Origin: Lacticaseibacillus sharpeae JCM 1186 = DSM 20505
GTDB taxonomy: Bacteria; Bacillota; Bacilli; Lactobacillales; Lactobacillaceae
Direction: 5' to 3'
Length of the DNA: 48,125 bases
Assembly (NCBI RefSeq): GCF_001436225.1
Contig: NZ_AYYO01000008.1
Location: 1-48,125, forward strand
The position numbers and the translations under genes were made by a program. The notes under the pieces are model-generated. The model did no database searches, was not told the DNA's origin, and saw nothing but the letters and a program-made list of their open reading frames with translations. Shown in pieces: positions 28,067 to 35,124 of the stretch (the first letter of the stretch is position 1; the number at the start of each line of letters is the position of its first letter).

Positions 28067-29032
28067 ATGAAGCTCAAGAAGATTATGACTGCGGCAATGA
28101 CCGTCGCTACCGTTGCGTTACTCGCCGCTTGCGGCAACAAGGCTGACAGTTCTGCCAGCAAGGACAAGGTCACCAAGATTGGGATCTTGCAACTGATTAA
28201 CCAGTCCGCTCTCGACGACGCCCGCAAAGGTTTCGAACAGGAACTGGCTGCTCACGGCTACAAGGACGGCAAGAACATCAAGATTGATTACGTTAACGCC
28301 CAGGGTGACCAGAGCAACCTGACCACCATGAGTCAGCGCCTCAAGCGTGACAAGAACGCATTCAACCTCGCCATCGCCACCCCAGCCGCGCAGGCACTGC
28401 AAAAGGCGGACCCGGACACGCCAATGCTGTTCACCGCCATCACCGACCCGAAGTCCGCTGGCTTGGTTAGCAACGTGAACGCCCCCGACAAGAACGCCAC
28501 CGGGGTCACCGATGCCGTCGACATCCCCGGTCAGATTGGTCTGCTGCACAAGATGTTCCCAAAGGCTAAGACGGTGGGCCTGCTCTACAACGCCGCTGAA
28601 CCAAACTCCGTTATCCAGATTAAGGAAGCACGGAAGGCCATCAAGAAGCTCGGTCTGAAGTCCGTCGAGAAGACGATCGCATCAACCAACGATGCGGAAC
28701 AAACCGCCACTGCCCTCGCCGGCCAGGCTGACGCCATCTACATCCCAACCGACAACACCGCTGCTGCCGCAATGTCCACCATCGGTAAGGTCTCCGAAAA
28801 GGCGAAGGTGCCCGTTGTGAACGCCGACGCCACGATGATCAAGCAGGCTGGGGTTGCAACCCGCGGGATTAGCTACAAACAGCTGGGTAAGCAAACTGCC
28901 GACATGGCCATCAAGATTCTCAAGGGCAAGAAGGTTAAGCAGCTGGCAGTTGAAAAGCCGGCCAAGACTTCCATCGTGAAGGACGACAAGCGCATGAAGC
29001 TGTTTAACGTTGACCCATCCGTTTTGAAATAA
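28067..29032 (+). CDS. ABC transporter substrate-binding lipoprotein, Tyr-controlled
   Basis: The 321-residue lipoprotein (signal with lipobox LAAC, Cys near 21) is a close paralogue of the product of 26638-27600. The two differ mainly in the N-terminal mature region and in scattered positions that could set ligand choice. The Tyr leader suggests tyrosine as the ligand; that is inference. Its ribosome binding site and start codon (28051-28072) are complementary to 34456-34477 in the second small RNA, with one mismatch in 22 bases. Permease and ATPase genes follow. Confidence 0.86.
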   Translation: MKLKKIMTAAMTVATVALLAACGNKADSSASKDKVTKIGILQLINQSALDDARKGFEQELAAHGYKDGKNIKIDYVNAQGDQSNLTTMSQRLKRDKNAFNLAIATPAAQALQKADPDTPMLFTAITDPKSAGLVSNVNAPDKNATGVTDAVDIPGQIGLLHKMFPKAKTVGLLYNAAEPNSVIQIKEARKAIKKLGLKSVEKTIASTNDAEQTATALAGQADAIYIPTDNTAAAAMSTIGKVSEKAKVPVVNADATMIKQAGVATRGISYKQLGKQTADMAIKILKGKKVKQLAVEKPAKTSIVKDDKRMKLFNVDPSVLK

Positions 29033-29109
29033 ATTATTGTAAGTAGTGTCGTCCGTTCTGGGCGCACTCATCGTCCCAAGCGGCTTGCCGCTTCGTATTG
29101 GAGGAAAAC

Positions 29110-30033
29110 ATGGATATTCTGACATCAAGCATCGCCCAAGGCATCCTGTGGTCAATCATGGCCATCGGGGTGTACCTCACCTTCCGCATCCTCGACATCG
29201 CCGACATGACGGCCGAGGGTAGTTTCCCACTCGGTGCAGCAATTACAGCCCACGCCATCGTTACTGGCGTCAGCCCCCTGCTCGCAACCCTCATGGGAAC
29301 CGCTGGTGGCGCGCTGGCCGGCCTGGTGTCAGGCTTCCTGACCACCAAGTTGCACATCCCCGACCTACTCACCGGGATTCTGACCATGACCGGTCTGTAC
29401 TCCGTTAACCTGTTCATCATGGGGCGGGCCAACGTGCCGCTGACCATGGATGCAGCCGGTAAGACGCTCAAGAACATCTTCACCACCATTGCGGTCGGTG
29501 ACTCCACCACGACCACCATCGTTGTCGGCGCCATCTTCCTGATTGTCGTCATCGCCCTGCTCGTCTTCTTCTTCAACACCGAAATGGGCCTGGCTGCCCG
29601 CGCCGTGGGGAACAACGAAGACATGTCGGCCGCCAACGGGATTCGCGCCGACAACATGAAGATTGTCGTGTACATGATTAGTAACGGCTTGATTGCTCTG
29701 TCTGGTGCCCTCATGGCCCAGACGAACGGGTACGCCGACATCTCCATGGGGATTGGGACCATCGTTATCGCCCTGGCCGCAATCATCATTGCCGAAATCC
29801 TGCTGAAGCACCTGTCATTCGGGATGCGCCTCATCACCATCATCGGCGGGGCCATCATCTACCGGCTAATTATCGCGCTGGTACTCGAATGGGGGGTCGA
29901 CCCGAACGCACTGCGCCTGTTCTACGCCGTGATGCTGACCGTCTTCCTCGCCCTGCCACTGATCCAGAAAAATATTAAGCAGGCCCAGCAGCGGCGCCGG
30001 AACACCCAGGCAATGAAGAAGGAGGCAAAGTAA
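29110..30033 (+). CDS. ABC transporter permease (COG4120/TrpY type)
   Basis: The 307-residue protein has about eight membrane helices and resembles the permease of TrpXYZ-type importers and the branched-chain amino acid permease fold (FRILDIADMTAEGSFPLGAA, GLAARAVGNNEDMSAANGI). It forms the membrane channel of the importer. I chose the ATG at 29110 (MDILTSS) with ATTGGAGGAAAAC before it. Its stop overlaps the ATPase start (TAATG), which couples the two. As the only permease in the locus, it probably serves both binding proteins. Confidence 0.9.
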   Translation: MDILTSSIAQGILWSIMAIGVYLTFRILDIADMTAEGSFPLGAAITAHAIVTGVSPLLATLMGTAGGALAGLVSGFLTTKLHIPDLLTGILTMTGLYSVNLFIMGRANVPLTMDAAGKTLKNIFTTIAVGDSTTTTIVVGAIFLIVVIALLVFFFNTEMGLAARAVGNNEDMSAANGIRADNMKIVVYMISNGLIALSGALMAQTNGYADISMGIGTIVIALAAIIIAEILLKHLSFGMRLITIIGGAIIYRLIIALVLEWGVDPNALRLFYAVMLTVFLALPLIQKNIKQAQQRRRNTQAMKKEAK

Positions 30034-30842
30034 TGACTAATCCAGTACTTGAAGTTAAAGGTTTGCACCAGTACTTCGAAAAGGGCACGCCCAACGAAAA
30101 TCACGCGCTCAAGGGCATCGACCTCACGCTTGAGCAAGGTGAATTCGTCGGGATCATCGGCGGGAACGGGGCCGGCAAGTCCACGTTGCTCAACAGTGTT
30201 GCCGGTTCTTTGCCCGTCACGTACGGGCAGGTCAAAATCGGGGGCAAGGACGTCACCTACCAGAGCGTTGAAGCCCGCGCCAAGCTCATCTCCCGGGTGT
30301 TCCAGGACCCGAAGCAAGGTTCTGCGCCCCTTCTGACCGTCGAAGAGAACCTGTCGCTCGCCTTAAAGCGCGGCTCATGGCGTAACTTCTGGCGCAGCGG
30401 GGTTAAGCGCAACGAACGCAAAATGTTCAAGGAACGCCTCGCCAGCTTGAACCTCGGCCTCGAAGATCGCCTGGGGGCCGAGATTGGCCTCCTGTCTGGG
30501 GGCCAGCGCCAGGCAATCACCCTGCTGATGGCAACGCTCAACCAGCCGGAACTGCTGCTGCTGGATGAACATACCGCCGCCCTTGACCCGCAAACTAGCG
30601 CCACGGTGATGGCCCTGACCGCCCAGATTGTCGCCGAGCAGCACCTGACCGCACTGATGATTACCCACAACATGGCTGATGCCTTGAAGTACGGCAACCG
30701 GCTCATCATGTTGGACCACGGCCAAATCGTCGTTGACGTGCGCGGCGAGGAGAAGCAGAATCTGACCGTTCCGGACTTACTCGAGCTGTTCAAGGAACGC
30801 AGCGGCGCGGCAATGACCGACGACGCAGTGCTCCTGAGCTAA
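30033..30842 (+). CDS. ABC transporter ATP-binding protein (COG1101/TrpZ type)
   Basis: The 269-residue cytoplasmic ATPase drives the importer. It has Walker A GGNGAGKST (about 42-50), the Q-loop in SRVFQDP, the signature LLSGGQRQAI, Walker B LLLLDEHTAALD, and the switch His in ALMITHNM. An unusual feature of this subfamily is the HTAALDPQ motif in place of PTSALD. It is the last gene of the operon and ends at a strong terminator. Confidence 0.94.
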   Translation: MTNPVLEVKGLHQYFEKGTPNENHALKGIDLTLEQGEFVGIIGGNGAGKSTLLNSVAGSLPVTYGQVKIGGKDVTYQSVEARAKLISRVFQDPKQGSAPLLTVEENLSLALKRGSWRNFWRSGVKRNERKMFKERLASLNLGLEDRLGAEIGLLSGGQRQAITLLMATLNQPELLLLDEHTAALDPQTSATVMALTAQIVAEQHLTALMITHNMADALKYGNRLIMLDHGQIVVDVRGEEKQNLTVPDLLELFKERSGAAMTDDAVLLS

Positions 30843-30845
30843 ACT

Positions 30846-30883
30846 AAAAAAGCATCCGCAAAATTGCTTGCGGATGCTTTTTT
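30846..30883 (+). terminator. Terminator of the ABC transporter operon
   Basis: AAAAAAGCATCCGCAA pairs with TTGCGGATGCTTTTTT. The symmetrical A and T flanks mean that it can also end the convergent oxidoreductase gene. Confidence 0.92.
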
Positions 30884-30894
30884 CATGCTGCAAC

Positions 30895-31908
30895 TTAATA
30901 TTTGATGACGACCTTGCCCTGCGCGTGCCCGGATTCGACCAGCGCTGTGGCGGCCCGCAGCGAATCTACCGTGAGCCCGGAATATGCCTTAGTGACGTTG
31001 CTCATTAGCGTTTCATCGGCATACAGTGCAACAAGCTGGGTGAGAATCTCACCCTGAGACGCCAGGTCGTGCTGGTTGTCGGTCTTAGCGAACATGTACT
31101 CGAAGTCGAGGCTGGCTGCCTTGTTCTTCAGCGCCCCAACGTCCAGCGGCTGCGTGGGCTGCACAATGCTGCCAATGTGGCCAAATGGTGCGACCAACTG
31201 CCCCGCAAGTTCGAGGTATGGCTCTGGTGCGTACAAGATAGCAATGCCGTCAATCTGCTCGAAACCATGCTCGTGCAATTCGCGGGCGATGTCTTCGTGG
31301 TAATCGATGCGGCAATCAACGCCCCGCGCCCGCAGCCACGGGAAGTTCTTCGGACTGGCAGTCGCAATCACCTTGAGCCCGCTCCACTGTGCAAGTTGCG
31401 TCATGACGGAGCCCACACCGCCGGCACCATTAATGACCAGCAGTGTCTTACCCTTGTTTGCGTCGGGCTGGGCTACAAAGCCCATCTTCTCAAACAGCAG
31501 CTCCCACGCGGTCAACCCGACGAGGGGAATCGCGGCAAGTTCGGCGTCGCCTAAGTTCTGCGGTGCGTGCGCAATGATGCGGTAGTCCACCGCTTGGTAC
31601 AGTTGATTGCTGCCGCTACGTTGACTGCTCCCCGCATATAGTACCCGGTCGCCGACGTGAAAATCACGGACGGCGGAACCGACCGCGGTGATGGTGCCGA
31701 CCGCATCAAATCCGAGAATTCGCGCAATGGTGCTTGGCTTTGCACTTTGGCGGAATTTTGTGTCCACCGGGTTAACCGAGGACGCCGCCACCTTGACCAC
31801 CACGTCCGTCGCCCGCGGCTCGGGCAGGGGCAACTCAACCCGCACGAACGCATCGTCTGCAGTTACTGGCTTTGCAGCATAGAATCCAATTCCGTAATTT
31901 TCTGTCAT
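30895..31908 (-). CDS. Zinc-independent alcohol dehydrogenase/quinone oxidoreductase family protein
   Basis: The 337-residue protein is a medium-chain dehydrogenase. It has the GroES-like N-terminal domain (VKVAASSVNPVDTKFRQ), ILGFDAVGTITAVGS, and a Rossmann domain with VINGAGGVGSVMTQLAQ. The structural zinc cysteines are absent, as in NADPH quinone reductases. The substrate is unknown. GGAAGGTAATACA precedes the ATG. The convergent ABC operon terminator ends both genes. Confidence 0.9.
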   Translation of the reverse strand: MTENYGIGFYAAKPVTADDAFVRVELPLPEPRATDVVVKVAASSVNPVDTKFRQSAKPSTIARILGFDAVGTITAVGSAVRDFHVGDRVLYAGSSQRSGSNQLYQAVDYRIIAHAPQNLGDAELAAIPLVGLTAWELLFEKMGFVAQPDANKGKTLLVINGAGGVGSVMTQLAQWSGLKVIATASPKNFPWLRARGVDCRIDYHEDIARELHEHGFEQIDGIAILYAPEPYLELAGQLVAPFGHIGSIVQPTQPLDVGALKNKAASLDFEYMFAKTDNQHDLASQGEILTQLVALYADETLMSNVTKAYSGLTVDSLRAATALVESGHAQGKVVIKY

Positions 31909-31979
31909 TGTATTACCTTCCAGACTTCGCAGTTAACGGCTCAAGGCGCATCACTGCGTAAGATACTCGCTACATTTAT

Positions 31980-32002
31980 TTTAGCACCTCACCCGCGCTA
32001 AA
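31980..32002 (-). promoter_or_regulatory. Oxidoreductase promoter with inverted repeat
   Basis: On the minus strand TTGTTT, 16 bases and TAAAAT (-10) form a promoter. The inverted repeat TTTAGC-N11-GCTAAA lies across the -35 end and the -10, where a repressor could act. The rest of 32003-32247 holds only the promoter region of the next gene, with a small repeat ACTAGT-GGCA-ACTAGT at 32213-32228, and no gene I can see. Confidence 0.45.
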
Positions 32003-32247
32003 CAAGCAAAAGCATTCTTAGACAATTGTTAAACTACGCGCCAACTGGGCCCCGATGGCGGGTGGGTGCAGGAAAGGTTGCCCGTCCACCAACGTTTTGC
32101 AAACCAAAAGTGCGTGTTACGAAAGTTTTTCATTGGTTACTTTATCATGACCATTACCCCCGCCGCATAGCATGGGCGCTGCTTATCTGGTACACTGGAT
32201 GAAAATACGGAGACTAGTGGCAACTAGTTTCAATCGGAGGTGGCAGG

Positions 32248-32649
32248 ATGCACCGCGCGCCTGCAAAGCACACAAATAAAGGTATCGTCATCGCGACCAT
32301 CATTGTCGCACTCATCTTCATCGGCATTGATTTCTATTTGACCAAGCCAACGTCCATGGTCGACCGCATGAGCACCGTCAGTTTCGGGATTATCCTGACC
32401 CTCGGGCTCATCATCCTCACCGTGCTGGACGGCCGCGCCCGGAGCAAGTTCGTCCGCTTCCTGAGCGACTGGCTGTGGGGCACCGTCCTCCTCGCGTTCG
32501 TGCACCTGTACATGATTGGCCTGGATCCCGAATGGCTCTTCCTCGGTGCCGGTTCTGGCATCATCGCCTTCCTCGCCATGATTGCGGCTCTGCGCACCAA
32601 GTTCATCACCACCGAAACCGACTATGATCGGGTCCGGGAAGAACGCTAA
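32248..32649 (+). CDS. Small four-helix membrane protein, function unknown
   Basis: The 133-residue protein has four hydrophobic segments (about 12-30, 43-62, 74-90, 95-112), with basic ends (MHRAPAKHTNKG and DYDRVREER) that suggest both termini are cytoplasmic. I do not recognise the family. CGGAGGTGGCAGG precedes the ATG. It is a single gene with its own terminator. Confidence 0.72.
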   Translation: MHRAPAKHTNKGIVIATIIVALIFIGIDFYLTKPTSMVDRMSTVSFGIILTLGLIILTVLDGRARSKFVRFLSDWLWGTVLLAFVHLYMIGLDPEWLFLGAGSGIIAFLAMIAALRTKFITTETDYDRVREER

Positions 32650-32667
32650 CCTAAGCTTAAACCAGCG

Positions 32668-32700
32668 CACCCAACCGCAATTCCGGTTGGGTGTTTTTTT
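32668..32700 (+). terminator. Terminator after the four-helix protein gene
   Basis: CACCCAACCG pairs with CGGTTGGGTG and is followed by seven T. Confidence 0.93.
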
Positions 32701-32742
32701 GCACAAAAATAGCCCGCCACATCACAGTAGCGGACCACTCAT

Positions 32743-33036
32743 TTATTTACGGTAACCAAGTTCGTGTTGCAGCGTCTCTTTCGCGGCATCGGTGCTGAAC
32801 CGCTTCGGGTCGTAGATGATGACGCCTGAGCCCATGTAGTAGTTGAACGTCTGCATCACCACGGGCACCGTTAAGCTGCGCAGTTGCAGCTCATCTTGCA
32901 CCTCAAGCAGGAACTGCTGGGCGTAGGCGCGGTCCATCATTTCCGGAATCGTACGTTCAGTGACGTAGCCGAAATCCATAATCGCGTTCGCACCACTAAT
33001 TTTCTGATTGCGTGTTACTGGTTCCTCTGCTGCCAT
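32743..33036 (-). CDS. Conserved-looking small protein, function unknown
   Basis: The 97-residue soluble protein (MAAEEPVTRNQKISG...) has no motif that I recognise. It ends with FSTDAAKETLQHELGYRK. I chose the ATG at 33036 with TGGAGGTAACC before it. It begins 27 bases after the acetyltransferase gene on the same strand, so the two form a likely operon and may act together. Confidence 0.75.
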   Translation of the reverse strand: MAAEEPVTRNQKISGANAIMDFGYVTERTIPEMMDRAYAQQFLLEVQDELQLRSLTVPVVMQTFNYYMGSGVIIYDPKRFSTDAAKETLQHELGYRK

Positions 33037-33063
33037 GGTTACCTCCATCATCTAATTACGATA

Positions 33064-33486
33064 TTAGTATTTAATCTCCAAAATCTGCTGTGGGCGTACC
33101 AAGCATTCTTGGTTAGCGGTATCGCTGTCTTCAAAACCAACTTGCTTCAAAGCGGCCACGGTCCGGTCGTCACGGCCATACGCAATGACGCGGGCAACCT
33201 GCCGGAAGTACGCGGTGAATTGCTTCAGCAGCTCAACGTCCACGCCATCTTCCTGGTATTCAGGCAGTACCACCACGTCATCGATGAAGAGCACCGTGTG
33301 CATATCGGACAGCCCCCGAATCACACCGACCAGCTTGCCGTCATCACGGGCGGTCATCAGCGTGGAATTCGCCAGGCCCTCCGCCGTTTCCGCGATGTTC
33401 TTCAAGTATTCAGTCATCTTCGTGCCGCCATACAGCGCCTTGATTTCGTGAATATTCAGGCCGTTTTCAAAACTATAAGTAATCAA
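33064..33486 (-). CDS. GNAT-family N-acetyltransferase
   Basis: The 140-residue protein has a GNAT-like layout: FIDDVVVLPEYQEDGVDVELLKQF resembles the beta4-alpha3 acetyl-CoA site, with a degenerate pyrophosphate loop, and AALKQVGFEDSD resembles the C-terminal strand. The acceptor is unknown. A -10 TATACT near 33525 means that translation must begin downstream of it. The best start is TTG at 33486 or 33489, after GTGGGGGA. An ATG further upstream lies before the likely transcription start. Confidence 0.8.
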   Translation of the reverse strand: MITYSFENGLNIHEIKALYGGTKMTEYLKNIAETAEGLANSTLMTARDDGKLVGVIRGLSDMHTVLFIDDVVVLPEYQEDGVDVELLKQFTAYFRQVARVIAYGRDDRTVAALKQVGFEDSDTANQECLVRPQQILEIKY

Positions 33487-33598
33487 CAATTCTTCCCCCA
33501 CAAATGTTCTATGGAGTATAGTACAACATTCCGCCACAGATTTTCAGCAAAAATTCTGAATAATTGCTTAAACCCGTGAAAAGTTTTCAGTTCGTCAT

Positions 33599-33979
33599 TT
33601 AGCGCGCCGGATTGTTCTTAAGCCCGTCCGCCTGGGTAAAGTCAATGAAGCCCATGTTCGAATCAATCACGCCGATGTCCCCAGACAGGGTTAGCTGGTT
33701 CATGCGCTCGTTCAGGTGCACCGCCATGTGCGCATCAAGGTCCTCTGCCGAGTAACCTTTATAGTAGATTGTGCCCAGATTGCTGGTGATGGTGGCGTCG
33801 TAATCACTGGCTGCATCACTTGCCGGCACCACATTCAAACTGAACTGCACCTGCATGTGGATCATGGCGTGCTGTGAGTAGGGGCCCACACCGTCTTCGA
33901 ACGTTAACAGCAGTTTCTTGTCCGGTGCCAAATGGGGCTGAATTTTGGCCCGCGCCGCGTCATCAAACTTGATTTCCAT
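33599..33979 (-). CDS. HesB/IscA-like iron-sulfur biosynthesis family protein
   Basis: The 126-residue protein (MEIKFDDAARAKIQPHL, LLLTFEDGVGPYS, LTLSGDIGVIDSNMGFIDF) resembles the YneR/YqkB branch of the Fe-S_biosyn family found in lactobacilli. The conserved cysteines of true A-type iron-sulfur carriers are absent, so a role in cluster assembly is doubtful. AAGGAGATAAAGATT precedes the ATG. It stands alone. Confidence 0.8.
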   Translation of the reverse strand: MEIKFDDAARAKIQPHLAPDKKLLLTFEDGVGPYSQHAMIHMQVQFSLNVVPASDAASDYDATITSNLGTIYYKGYSAEDLDAHMAVHLNERMNQLTLSGDIGVIDSNMGFIDFTQADGLKNNPAR

Positions 33980-34114
33980 AATCTTTATCTCCTTACTTTT
34001 TATAAGTCAACACCTTACGCCCCCTACTTTATACGCGTGCGGTGGCTTTGGCAATGCTTATTTTCGGTAAGTTAAAGAATCCTTTAGCTATTTTTAGCGA
34101 AATTCGCGTCCACG

Positions 34115-34144
34115 GTCACACTTTCTTCACAAACAGGCTATACT
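34115..34144 (+). promoter_or_regulatory. Promoter of small RNA 1 with direct-repeat box
   Basis: GTCACA-CTTTC-TTCACA (34115-34131), two hexamers 11 bases apart, is followed by TATACT (34139-34144) with no recognisable -35. PhoB/PhoP-type response regulators bind such 11-base direct repeats. The same arrangement occurs before small RNA 2, so a common activator is likely. Confidence 0.55.
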
Positions 34145-34150
34145 ATATAA

Positions 34151-34300
34151 GTATCGAGATAAGCCAACCCCTTATTTCGATACCCAACCCAACTTTTTTC
34201 ATTTTACTCCTCCAAAGTAAAATCGCAGGTGGACCACCCTTCCACCTGCCAACCCTTACTCCTTGGACTCCTGGTCAACCCCTGGGAGTCCATTTTTTTG
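34151..34300 (+). ncRNA. Candidate small RNA 1 with C-rich heptaloops
   Basis: Four hairpins follow one another. Hairpin 1 has 13 pairs (34151-34183) and loop CCAACCC. Hairpin 2 (34201-34223) has loop CCUCCAA. Hairpin 3 (34225-34249) has loop CCACCCU. The terminator (34264-34292) has the loop GGUCAACCCCU and is followed by seven T. The stretch 34191-34217 is the complement of a ribosome binding site plus an AUG AAA AAA start (CAU at 34200-34202, CUCCUCC at 34207-34213). No credible reading frame fits. It probably acts in trans by blocking translation starts; the main targets are unknown. The transcript ends are estimated from the -10 and the terminator. Confidence 0.65.
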
Positions 34301-34381
34301 TCTAAGTGGCGCTGGCGGACACAATTTCTTAACCACCATTACTTTTCCTTTACGTAAAAGGTGCAAAAGGGGCCAATTCCG

Positions 34382-34413
34382 GGCACATTTTCTTCACACG
34401 CGGCCGGTATTCT
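34382..34413 (+). promoter_or_regulatory. Promoter of small RNA 2 with direct-repeat box
   Basis: GGCACA-TTTTC-TTCACA (34382-34398) is followed by TATTCT (34408-34413), with a further TATAAA at 34414-34419. The box matches that of small RNA 1 in sequence and spacing, although the surrounding bases differ. Confidence 0.55.
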
Positions 34414-34419
34414 TATAAA

Positions 34420-34573
34420 CGTAGAGATGAGATACATTCCTCATTAAAACTTCTTCTTCATAATATTTCTCCTCCAACTGCTGGATCCTCCAAGTCCAGC
34501 ACAAACTCCGGTTCCTCCAAAACCGAGGTTACCCCCATCCCGCCGACTACTGCAGGTCGACGGGATTTTTTTA
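34420..34573 (+). ncRNA. Candidate small RNA 2, antisense to the Tyr-controlled binding-protein start
   Basis: A short hairpin (34427-34445) is followed by an open linker, two hairpins that each show the loop CCUCCAA (34479-34501 and 34504-34530), and a terminator (34538-34565) followed by seven T. The linker 34456-34477 is complementary to 28051-28072, the Shine-Dalgarno and start codon of the Tyr-controlled lipoprotein gene, at 21 of 22 bases. A fourth CCUCCAA copy is in this linker. The reverse strand could encode only a five-residue peptide here. It probably represses translation of the transporter, in trans. The ends are estimates. Confidence 0.7.
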
Positions 34574-34584
34574 TCCCGTCCGGC

Positions 34585-34613
34585 TTGGCGAATGTAAGCG
34601 TGTGTGCTAAGAT
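34585..34613 (+). promoter_or_regulatory. Promoter of tRNA-Ala
   Basis: TTGGCG (34585-34590), a 17-base spacer and TAAGAT (34608-34613) lie 15 bases before the tRNA. Confidence 0.7.
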
Positions 34614-34628
34614 AGGAATCGTACTTTT

Positions 34629-34701
34629 GGGTCTGTAGCTCAGTTGGGAGAGCGCCTGCTTCGCATGTAGGAGGTCGACGGTTCAAACCCGTTCAGATCC
34701 A
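34629..34701 (+). tRNA. tRNA-Ala (anticodon CGC)
   Basis: The 73 bases fold into a full cloverleaf: acceptor GGGTCTG/CAGATCC with the G3-U70 pair that marks tRNA-Ala, D-stem GCTC/GAGC, and anticodon loop TTCGCAT. The T-arm is GACGG-TTCAAAC-CCGTT. CCA is not encoded. Its last 17 bases are the left attachment site of the integrated element, so the element restores the tRNA 3' end. It reads the GCG codon. Confidence 0.95.
34685..34701 (+). repeat. attL core
   Basis: AAACCCGTTCAGATCCA, the last 17 bases of tRNA-Ala. An identical copy lies at 44467-44483. Confidence 0.92.
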
Positions 34702-34802
34702 TTTTTTTGTATTCTCATAACAGCAAATAGCGTTAGAATGCACGTTTATCAGGCATTTGCCAAAAATAAAAAACACGTAAAATCACATAATTTGAAAATG
34801 TC

Positions 34803-34824
34803 CCGGGGTCACAGCCGGGGTCAC
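34803..34824 (+). repeat. Left arm-type integrase sites
   Basis: Two copies of CCGGGGTCAC (34803-34812 and 34815-34824) lie 12 bases apart, about 100 bases inside attL. Matching copies lie just inside attR, as expected for arm-binding sites of a lambda-type integrase. Confidence 0.8.
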
Positions 34825-34841
34825 GAAATTCTATCGGCTCG

Positions 34842-34878
34842 GGGCGGCGCTCTCACTGGAAACGGTGAGGGCCTTTTT
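34842..34878 (+). terminator. Terminator near the left end of the element
   Basis: GGCGCTCTCAC pairs with GTGAGGGCC-like bases around a short loop, then seven T follow. It could end transcripts reading in from the tRNA. The stretch 34879-35076 holds no gene I can support. Confidence 0.6.
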
Positions 34879-35076
34879 TTACCTGGTACCAACGTCACCT
34901 TGATATTATTTTTACCGTGGCCACGCCATGGAAATACCAGTGCAGGCATCTTAATCGGAGCGTTACCGCATCGGAAACAACCTTAGGATTTCTTAGGATG
35001 TTCAAGGCAAGAAAGCGAGCGCCATGTTCGCTGTGAACGTTGGTATTACGCGGTTTAAGAGCGTTAATGTCGTGTA

Positions 35077-35124
35077 CCCATTGAAAAGGAGCGCTCCTTT
35101 TCAATGGGAGCGCTCCTTTTCGCG
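35077..35124 (-). terminator. Large palindrome after the 200-residue gene
   Basis: 35077-35108 is a perfect 32-base palindrome centred on AGGAGCGCTCCT, followed by a partial second copy (GGAGCGCTCCTTTTC). It starts one base after the stop of the 35125-35727 gene, so a terminator for the minus-strand operon is the simplest reading, with TTTTC on either strand. Confidence 0.6.

Noticed and set aside
34444-34686. An open frame on the minus strand across small RNA 2 ending MKKKF, and the possibility that the RNA is only a decayed lipoprotein start
   Set aside because: The frame runs through the tRNA gene and the terminators. Plus-strand promoters, terminators and repeated heptaloops favour an RNA. 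The decay idea is not fully excluded, but it does not explain small RNA 1.
34895-35104. A 69-codon minus-strand frame at the left end of the element
   Set aside because: It runs into the palindrome, lacks a ribosome site and has no recognisable features.
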